A DNA stretch of 60,811 nt from Chitinophaga pinensis. Lineage in GTDB: Bacteria; Bacteroidota; Bacteroidia; UKL13-3. Under the pieces are notes generated by a model, which was not told the origin of the DNA, did not search any database, and saw nothing but the letters and a program-made list of their open reading frames with translations. The position numbers and the translations under genes were made by a program. This document shows, piece by piece, positions 54,192 to 60,811 of this stretch; the first letter of the stretch is position 1; each line of letters opens with the position of its first letter. The stretch lies in the NCBI GenBank assembly GCA_945861965.1, contig CAMAWM010000012.1, positions 1 to 60,811 on the forward strand, read 5' to 3'.

Positions 54192-56531
54192 ATGAAGAGA
54201 ATTCTTACCAGTACAATTTTTGTAATGCTTTTAAGTAATGTGTTCTCACAAAGAAGCGATTGTTCGGTTTATCCTTATCCAAATACGTCCATTCAAAAAG
54301 ACGGAAGCAGTATTACTTTAGTTGGGTACGGAACTGAATCGGAACATTATGTAGAAACAACTGAAGGATTTACTGTTTTGTTAAATAGCAATGGAATTTA
54401 TGAATTTGCGAAATACGATGAGAAAGGAAATTTGGTTCCTAGCGGAGTAAAAGCAGCGTCAGGAGTAAAAGCATTGGGAAAATCAACAGTAGAAAAACAC
54501 TTAAGATACAGCAAACAACAACGTGCAATTTTAGCCGAAACCTTTGCTCAGTTAAGTGAAATTAGCGCAAAAAAATCATTAGGCAAAGCAGGACCGCAAG
54601 GATTTCCTACAAAAGGAAATCGTAAAGTGTGTGTATTGTTAATTCAATATCCTGATCTACTTGCTTCGGTTTCAAGAAGTGTATTTGAAAATCTTTTCAA
54701 TCAACTAAATTATAATAACACAGGAAGTTTTAAAGATTACTATCAAAAAGCAAGCTACGGGCAACTCAATCTTTCAATCGATGTATTTGGTTGGTTTACT
54801 TCTGTTAATGGATATAAAACGTATGCTTCAAGTTCGCGAAGTTTGGCAGTTAGAGCAGTAACACAAGCCGATTCGGCAGGCGTTGATTTTTCGCAATACG
54901 ACAACGATAACAATGGCGAAGTGGATGGTGTAATGATATTGCATTCAGGAATTGGTGCTGAAGAAGTTTCTGCGCCTAATTCATCAGATTATATTTGGTC
55001 GTACCGATCAAATTTGGGCAATCAAGCGGTAAATACAAACGACACTGTAAAGGTAAATTCGTATTGTATGTTTCCCGAAAAACGCTACAGCGGTGGTTTG
55101 TACCCAACTGTAGGAATTGGTGTAATGTCACATGAATTCGGACATTTGTTAGATGCACCCGATTTATACTCAGTAGCTGGAAATGGTGAAGGTGCTGGAA
55201 ATTTTTCGAACATGGCAGGCGGGCCGTGGCTTAATAGCGAAAAAACACCTTGCATGCACGATGCGTTTATCAAAATAATTTTAGAGTGGCATACACCAAC
55301 TTTGATTTCTCAAAACGGAACCTATACTATAAAAAAATGTGCAGCAGATAGCAATTTTAGTTACAAAATAGCTACTACAAAAGTCAACGAATATTTTTTA
55401 CTTGAAAACAAACAACCTCGCGGATTTGATAAATTTGTTCCTGGACGAGGATTAGCAATTTGGCATATAAACACAAATACTGCTGGATTGTTATCGGCCA
55501 AAGGAAACAGTGCTAATAATGACACTTCAAAATATGGAGTGGGATTAGTTCAGGCAGATGCTCAACGACACCTTGAAAGAGAAATTAACCGTGGCGATGT
55601 TGGCGATTTGTATCCCGGAAGCAGCAACAATCGCAGCTTTACATCTGCTAGCATTCCAAGTTCAAATTTTTATCCTGCTTCGGGAGGTGGAATTAGATTA
55701 CCAACCAATGTATCAATTTCAAACATTACAATAAACCCCGATAGCTCAATTACCTTTACATTCGGTAGTATTGCATCAGCAGATTTTTCAGTTCCTTCGA
55801 TTTCTGGTTGTGTTCCTTATAAAGTTACATTTAATAATACCTCTGTTTTTGCTAATAATTATCGTTGGAATTTTGGAAATGGAAACACAAGTACGCAGCA
55901 AAATCCATCGTATACTTTTACACAAGCAGGTTCATACGCTGTTGTTTTATATGTTTTGGATTCGGTTGGCAATGTGCTTGATTCTACAACAAAAACAATT
56001 CTTGTGTCTGAAAGTCCATCGGCAACTTATTTAGTTTCAAGAGGAGATAGCAATACATTTACTTTTAATACAACTTCAACAAATACAGATTATGTAACCT
56101 GGAAATTTGGCGCAAGTCAATCTTCTTCGGCACAAAATCCTACTGTAACTTTTACTGGAACAGGATCGCTTGCATTTAAGTTAATCGCGTATAAATCCAT
56201 TTGTACAGACACCGCAGTTGGTTCAATTGATTTGTGGGCTTTGGCGGTAAATAATTTGGACGAAAATTGTATAAACGATGCAGTTGTTTATCCTAATCCA
56301 TTTGAAGAAAATACAAGCATTAAATTTAATTTAAGCAAACAAGCCGATATAAAAATTTCGCTAATAAATATTTTAGGCGAAAAAATTTGGGATCAAAATT
56401 ATTTGAATTTAACAAGTGGAATTAATCAAATCGCACTGACAACCGAAAGGATGAAAGCGGGTATTTATTTTGCTGAAATCAGCATTAATAATTCAATTGT
56501 TAAAACAATAAAATTGGTAAAAAGTTTTTAA
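54192..56531 (+). CDS. Secreted M6-family metalloprotease with PKD and T9SS domains
   Basis: The 779-residue protein has a signal peptide ending at about residue 19 (NVFSQ), a propeptide-like region to about 150, and an M6 (immune-inhibitor-A-like) protease domain with the zinc motif HEFGH at 314-318 followed by LLDAPDLY. A PKD domain at about 530-605 includes WNFGNGNTS and PSYTFTQAGSYAVVLYVLD. A second, weaker PKD-like unit and a type A T9SS domain (VYPNPFEE, then MKAGIYFAEISI) end the chain. It is probably secreted to digest proteins. Confidence 0.92.
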   Translation: MKRILTSTIFVMLLSNVFSQRSDCSVYPYPNTSIQKDGSSITLVGYGTESEHYVETTEGFTVLLNSNGIYEFAKYDEKGNLVPSGVKAASGVKALGKSTVEKHLRYSKQQRAILAETFAQLSEISAKKSLGKAGPQGFPTKGNRKVCVLLIQYPDLLASVSRSVFENLFNQLNYNNTGSFKDYYQKASYGQLNLSIDVFGWFTSVNGYKTYASSSRSLAVRAVTQADSAGVDFSQYDNDNNGEVDGVMILHSGIGAEEVSAPNSSDYIWSYRSNLGNQAVNTNDTVKVNSYCMFPEKRYSGGLYPTVGIGVMSHEFGHLLDAPDLYSVAGNGEGAGNFSNMAGGPWLNSEKTPCMHDAFIKIILEWHTPTLISQNGTYTIKKCAADSNFSYKIATTKVNEYFLLENKQPRGFDKFVPGRGLAIWHINTNTAGLLSAKGNSANNDTSKYGVGLVQADAQRHLEREINRGDVGDLYPGSSNNRSFTSASIPSSNFYPASGGGIRLPTNVSISNITINPDSSITFTFGSIASADFSVPSISGCVPYKVTFNNTSVFANNYRWNFGNGNTSTQQNPSYTFTQAGSYAVVLYVLDSVGNVLDSTTKTILVSESPSATYLVSRGDSNTFTFNTTSTNTDYVTWKFGASQSSSAQNPTVTFTGTGSLAFKLIAYKSICTDTAVGSIDLWALAVNNLDENCINDAVVYPNPFEENTSIKFNLSKQADIKISLINILGEKIWDQNYLNLTSGINQIALTTERMKAGIYFAEISINNSIVKTIKLVKSF

Positions 56532-56585
56532 CCCAATTTCATTAAGGCATTTTTGCTGATGGTTTAAATCTATCAACTTACTTAG

Positions 56586-57269
56586 ATGCTCAAAAATATT
56601 TTCAATTTATTTTACCCCGAAATATGCATTTGTTGCAATAAGAATTTAGTAAAAACCGAAAAGCATATTTGTTCTGATTGTTTAGTTGGGTTGCCATATA
56701 CGCAACATCATAAAAATTTGGACAACGACTTAATCAAAATCTTTTGGGGAAGAACAATTATTCAATCCGCCTGTTCGCTTTTTTATTATCGTAAAGGCGG
56801 TGTTGTACAAAAAATTCTTCGTGGAATAAAGTATCAAGATAACAAAGATGTTTCAACTTATCTTGGTAGGTACTTTGCCACAATATTGAAGGATACAGTT
56901 AAAGAAAAACAAATAGATGCAGTTGCTGCTATTCCATTACACAAAAGCAGAATTCGAAAACGCGGATACAATCAAAGCGAGTTGATAGCACAAGGCATGG
57001 CCGAGGTATTGCAAATTGAATCGTGTAGTATGAATCTTAAACGCGTAATAGCAACCAAAACACAAACGCAAAAAGGAAGAATTGATAGATTAGATAATGT
57101 AAGCAATATTTTTAGTGTGTCCAATTCAAACGTACTAAAAAGCAAACACATTTTATTAGTTGATGATGTGATTACAACTGGGGCAACAATTGAATCCTGC
57201 GCAAACGAAATTTTGAAAATTGAAGGATGCAAAGTCAGTATTGCAAGTTTGGCTTTTGCAAAAAACTAA
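56586..57269 (+). CDS. ComF-family phosphoribosyltransferase-like protein
   Basis: The 227-residue protein has an N-terminal zinc ribbon with cysteines at 14, 17, 29 and 32, the segment AAIPLHKSRIRKRGYNQSEL, and the PRPP-binding loop ILLVDDVITTGAT. ComF proteins take part in DNA uptake in transformable bacteria, although the exact reaction is not settled. A ComM-like gene is elsewhere in the window. The start is 54 bases after the M6 gene. Confidence 0.92.
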   Translation: MLKNIFNLFYPEICICCNKNLVKTEKHICSDCLVGLPYTQHHKNLDNDLIKIFWGRTIIQSACSLFYYRKGGVVQKILRGIKYQDNKDVSTYLGRYFATILKDTVKEKQIDAVAAIPLHKSRIRKRGYNQSELIAQGMAEVLQIESCSMNLKRVIATKTQTQKGRIDRLDNVSNIFSVSNSNVLKSKHILLVDDVITTGATIESCANEILKIEGCKVSIASLAFAKN

Positions 57270-57337
57270 TTCCTTCCATTGTTGAGATTAAATTTGATAG
57301 AGTTAAAAAAAAACTATTTTCGAAAAAAATATACCCT

Positions 57338-60175
57338 ATGAAATTAAACCTACTAGCGTTTTTTTGTTTTTTTATTTCAACCCATTTATTTGCGCAAACA
57401 GTTGTAACTGGAGTGGTTTCAGACTCCAAAACCAACGAAAAATTAATAGGTGTTTTTGTAAACGTTAAAGGAACTAACAACGCAGTTACTACAGATTACG
57501 AAGGGCAATTTTTATTAAAAACAAATCAGAATTTGCCGCTTGTTTTATTAATCAAATACATTGGATATCAAGAAAAGGAAATTAGCATTGAGAGTGTAAA
57601 AACGCCCTCACAGATTAAATTACAAAAATCAGAAAAAGTACTTAAAGAAGTTATTGTAAAAGACAGTAGAATTAGCGAAAGACAAAGGCAAAATCCATTG
57701 ACGGTTGAAACGATGGATGCTTTGGCAATTAAACAAACACCAGCAGCAAATTTTTACGAAGGACTTGCACACTTAAAAGGAGTTGATTTAACATCAGCAA
57801 GCATTGGTTTTAAAATTATAAATACACGTGGATTTAATTCTACTTCACCGGTGCGCAGTTTGCAATTAATTGACGGAGTTGATAACCAAAGTCCGGGTTT
57901 AAATTTTTCATTGGGTAATTTTTTAGGCGCATCAGAATTGGATGTCCAAAAAGTAGATTTAGTTGTAGGTGCAAGTTCAGCGTATTACGGACCAAATGCG
58001 TTTAACGGAGTAATTAGTATGTCAACCAAAAATCCATTTGTTCATCCTGGATTGAGTGCTCAAATAAAAGTTGGCGAAAGAAATTTAATGGAAACATCCA
58101 TTCGTTGGGCACAGGTTTTTAAAAACAAAAAAGGCGAAGATGTAATGGCATACAAGTTAAATATTTTCTACATGAAAGCGTATGATTGGAATGCCACCAA
58201 TTACAATCCAACAGCTCAATCTCCGGTTTTTGGTAACAATCCCGGAATGTATGATGCGGTAAATAAATATGGCGATGAGTATTCAAATCCAATTTTTCGC
58301 AGTCAGTTGTCAAACCTAACGTATGTTGGACAAGGATATTTTCTTCGAGATGGTTATCAAGAAAAAGATTTGGTGGATTACAATTCGAAAAACTTAAAAG
58401 TGAGTGGAGCGCTTCATTATAAAATTTCGGAAAAGGACGAATTTATTTACACCTCAAGTTTTGCTAGTGGAACTACAATTTATCAAGGCGACAATCGTTT
58501 TAGTTTGAAAGACATTATGTTTTTTCAAAACAAGTTTGAATTAAAACGCGAAGGCAAATATTTTATTCGATTGTATGCAACAAATGAAGATGCGGGAAAA
58601 AGCTACGATGCATACGCAACAGCTTTGATTTTACAAAATTCGGTGAAGAAAGATTTTGATTGGGGAAAAGAATACAGCGGCTATTTAACTGGAACTATTG
58701 GAAGTTATATAAACAGCACTTGGTATCCGCAAAACCATGGTGCGGGATTGAGATTAGACACCATTCCGGGCGATAGAAGGCTTGCATTTATTGAAAATTA
58801 TTGGAGAACAATATTTGCCGATTCCTTAGTAAAATACCACGACAAAGCTCGGCTAAGAGCAAACTCTGAAACAACAAATGGATTATCAAGATTGATACCA
58901 GGCACAGCGCAATTTGATTCGGCATTTGCGTATGTTACTTCAAGAACAAATCGCGAAGGCGGATCTAGATTTTTTGATCAATCTGCCTTGTATCATTTGG
59001 CAAGCGAGTATCAATTCAATCATAGAAATTATGATTTTAAAGTTGGAGGAAACTTTCGTTTGTATGCGCCTTTTTCAAAAGGAACTATATTTTTAGATAC
59101 GGCAGTCAATCAAAGAATTTATAATCGCGAAGTTGGAATATATGTCGGAGTAGAAAAAAAGTTTTTGGAAAATAAATTGAAGTTGAGCATGACAATCAGA
59201 ACGGATAAAAACGAAAATTTCAATTCCAAAAGCATCAGTTTTGACGAAACAAAAACAACTGTATCGCAAAGGCAACTTGATCCAACAATTTGGCTTTGGT
59301 CTCCAGCAATTTCCGCAGTTTATTCAAAAAACGAACATGTTTTTCGTGTTTCTATTTCATCGGCATTGCGCAACCCAACCCTGACAGATCAATACATTAA
59401 TTTAAATGTTGGTAGAGCAACATTATTAGGAAACTTAAATGGGTTTGATAGCTTGGTTACTATCGAATCTTTAATTTCTGCATTCAATGCTGGAAACAAA
59501 ACTTCATTGAATTATTTTAGTGTAGCAGCAGTAAAACCTGAACAAGTAAAAACGATTGATTTGGGATATCGAGTAGCAATCAAAGAAAAATTATTTGCCG
59601 ATATCAGTTATTATTATAGTTGGTATCAAAATTTTCTTGGCTATAAAATCGGAGCAGTAGTTGATTGGCCAGGAGTAATTGTAAACGATGTAAAAGTATA
59701 TCGAGTTACAGCCAATTCAGCTGATTTGGTAACCACACAAGGATTTAGTTTGGGCATCAATTATTTTTATAAAAAATATTTAGGATTTGTTGCAAATTAT
59801 TCATGGAATAAACTTGACAGACAAGGTTCGTTAGATCCATTGATTCCTGCCTTTAACACACCCGAACATAAATACAATTTTGGTATCAATGGAAGAGATA
59901 TTGCTTTAGGAAATTCACCATTTTGGGGATACAGCATAAATTGGAAATGGCAACAAGGATTTATGTACGAAGGATCGCCACAATTTACGGGCGAAGTTCC
60001 ATCTTATAGCATGTTAGATGCCCAGGTAAACAAAAAATTTTCTGATGTAAATTGCACGGTGAAAATCGGAGCTAATAATCTACTCGATAATTTGGTTTTT
60101 CAAGTTTGTGGAGGCCCTTTTGTTGGTCGATTAGCTTATATTTCAGTAGTATTTGAATTTGATAAATGGAAATAA
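57338..60175 (+). CDS. TonB-dependent outer-membrane receptor
   Basis: From the ATG at 57338 the protein has 945 residues and a clean signal peptide (ending near residue 21, HLFAQ). A longer frame from 57227 would run through the end of comF and is rejected. Next come a carboxypeptidase-regulatory-like domain (about 22-105, VVTGVVSDSKTNEKLIGVFV), a plug domain (about 115-230, TRGFNSTSPVRSLQLIDGVD, then ASSAYYGPNAFNGVISM), and a long beta-barrel with a terminal FEFDKWK. It imports a ligand across the outer membrane. No SusD partner follows, so it is not a SusCD pair, and the substrate is unknown. Confidence 0.93.
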   Translation: MKLNLLAFFCFFISTHLFAQTVVTGVVSDSKTNEKLIGVFVNVKGTNNAVTTDYEGQFLLKTNQNLPLVLLIKYIGYQEKEISIESVKTPSQIKLQKSEKVLKEVIVKDSRISERQRQNPLTVETMDALAIKQTPAANFYEGLAHLKGVDLTSASIGFKIINTRGFNSTSPVRSLQLIDGVDNQSPGLNFSLGNFLGASELDVQKVDLVVGASSAYYGPNAFNGVISMSTKNPFVHPGLSAQIKVGERNLMETSIRWAQVFKNKKGEDVMAYKLNIFYMKAYDWNATNYNPTAQSPVFGNNPGMYDAVNKYGDEYSNPIFRSQLSNLTYVGQGYFLRDGYQEKDLVDYNSKNLKVSGALHYKISEKDEFIYTSSFASGTTIYQGDNRFSLKDIMFFQNKFELKREGKYFIRLYATNEDAGKSYDAYATALILQNSVKKDFDWGKEYSGYLTGTIGSYINSTWYPQNHGAGLRLDTIPGDRRLAFIENYWRTIFADSLVKYHDKARLRANSETTNGLSRLIPGTAQFDSAFAYVTSRTNREGGSRFFDQSALYHLASEYQFNHRNYDFKVGGNFRLYAPFSKGTIFLDTAVNQRIYNREVGIYVGVEKKFLENKLKLSMTIRTDKNENFNSKSISFDETKTTVSQRQLDPTIWLWSPAISAVYSKNEHVFRVSISSALRNPTLTDQYINLNVGRATLLGNLNGFDSLVTIESLISAFNAGNKTSLNYFSVAAVKPEQVKTIDLGYRVAIKEKLFADISYYYSWYQNFLGYKIGAVVDWPGVIVNDVKVYRVTANSADLVTTQGFSLGINYFYKKYLGFVANYSWNKLDRQGSLDPLIPAFNTPEHKYNFGINGRDIALGNSPFWGYSINWKWQQGFMYEGSPQFTGEVPSYSMLDAQVNKKFSDVNCTVKIGANNLLDNLVFQVCGGPFVGRLAYISVVFEFDKWK

Positions 60176-60248
60176 AAAGCAAAAAAAAACAACATTTTGT
60201 TTTGGATTTCCTAAATTTTGTCTTAATTGCCCAAAGATTTAAACCCAA

Positions 60249-60811
60249 ATGAACATGAAAAAATTACTATTACAAGTATTTGCTATTGTTACAACAGTTG
60301 CAATAGTTAACAAGGCATCAGCGCAAGTGCGTTACCTTGACCCAGTATTTAGCTCAGTGAATAAAACATCAAACATTGAGTATGATTCAAACCGTTCCCT
60401 CAATATTTTGTACGGAACACCTTATCCAATCGGTAACCAACCTTTTATCACATTTAAACTTAAATGCGATATTTATGAGCCAGCTGGAGACACAGTAACA
60501 AATCGCCCATTAATCATAATGCTTTCAACGGGCAGTTACCTTCCACCTATTATTAATAGACAGACAACTGGTTCAAAAGACGATAGCAGCATTGTTGAAA
60601 TGTGTACTCGGTTTGCACAAAAAGGATATGTTGTTGTTGCTATGAATTATCGTTCTGGTTGGAATGCAGCCACTACCGTTCAGGCAGATGCGGCTGAGCA
60701 ACTTATTAAAGTTACTTACCGTGCATTACAAGATGTAAGAAACTGCGTACGATTTATGAAATCAAATGCCTCAACTTATAAAATTAACACCAATAAGATT
60801 TGTGTTGGTGG
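60249..60811 (+). CDS. Secreted alpha/beta hydrolase (cut by the window end)
   Basis: The frame opens at ATG 60249 (or 60255) and runs to the last base without a stop. It starts with a signal peptide (MKKLLLQVFAIVTTVAIV, ending near ASAQ). Then comes RPLIIMLSTGSYLPP, followed by FAQKGYVVVAMNYRSGW and YRALQDVRNCVRFM, and it ends at KICVGG. There the nucleophile motif G-x-S-x-G would begin. This is the pattern of secreted carboxylesterases of Bacteroidota. The active site and any C-terminal sorting domain lie outside. Confidence 0.8.
   Translation, partial: MNMKKLLLQVFAIVTTVAIVNKASAQVRYLDPVFSSVNKTSNIEYDSNRSLNILYGTPYPIGNQPFITFKLKCDIYEPAGDTVTNRPLIIMLSTGSYLPPIINRQTTGSKDDSSIVEMCTRFAQKGYVVVAMNYRSGWNAATTVQADAAEQLIKVTYRALQDVRNCVRFMKSNASTYKINTNKICVG

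Noticed and set aside
57227-57337. Longer start for the TonB receptor at 57227
   Set aside because: It would overlap the end of comF and put 37 residues before a clean signal peptide. The ATG at 57338 is the better start.

Overview
The window is an AT-rich stretch of a Bacteroidota chromosome (about one third G+C in the lines counted by hand). The evidence for this: two secreted proteins carry type IX secretion (T9SS) C-terminal sorting domains and a third gene ends in a gliding-motility type C-terminus. There is a TonB-dependent receptor with a carboxypeptidase-regulatory-like N-terminus, SDR-type threonine dehydrogenase, an 11-subunit Nuo cluster, and promoters of the Bacteroidota form TTG-N18-21-TAnnTTTG. 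It looks like ordinary core chromosome. There is no phage, insertion sequence, integron or CRISPR array. Family-level placement is not possible from the sequence alone.

Layout. 1-5.2 kb: end of a gliding-motility/T9SS-type gene, pnuC, a lone receiver-domain protein, a large T9SS surface protein and a tRNA-Pro whose anticodon reads AGG. 5.2-9.2 kb: an MscS channel and a paaR-paaA-paaB-paaC operon (phenylacetyl-CoA epoxidase) with a clear promoter and operator, but no paaD or paaE. 9.2-13.3 kb: an outer-membrane protein, threonine 3-dehydrogenase, and a coupled pair of sugar-nucleotide epimerase-like SDR genes. 13.4-23.2 kb: purL (with two heptanucleotide arrays inside it), a two-gene nucleotidyltransferase module resembling toxin-antitoxin pairs, tatC, rpiB, a TPR protein, gtrA, a lytic transglycosylase, gatA and tatA. 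23.3-31.2 kb: lutB, a YyaL-type protein, and hutI-nudix-E1 (fused alpha/beta ketoacid dehydrogenase). 31.3-33.8 kb: kup, whose base composition is clearly higher in G+C than its neighbours, and a haem-binding protein. 33.9-43.8 kb: comM/yifB, trmN6, a cluster of REP-like hairpins, rpsO, pnp, an M1 aminopeptidase, lptB, lolA and ndk. 43.8-54.0 kb: an operon of nuoABCDHIJKLMN without nuoEFG, with a conserved-looking hypothetical gene at its 3' end. 54.2-60.8 kb: an M6 metalloprotease with PKD and T9SS domains, comF, a TonB-dependent receptor and the start of a secreted alpha/beta hydrolase cut by the window end.

How the genes fit together. Much of the window is envelope biology: T9SS cargo, LolA and LptB for lipoprotein and LPS export, Tat components, MscS, a lytic transglycosylase and a TonB receptor. 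The Nuo complex supplies proton motive force and, without NuoEFG here, may take electrons from a donor other than NADH unless those subunits lie elsewhere. The observations most worth a second look are the paaR promoter/operator overlap, the tRNA-Pro(AGG), the heptamer arrays inside purL and hutI, the small gene plus nucleotidyltransferase pair, the Tyr-to-Phe SDR partner, and the foreign-looking kup. I did not find a clearly new multi-gene system.
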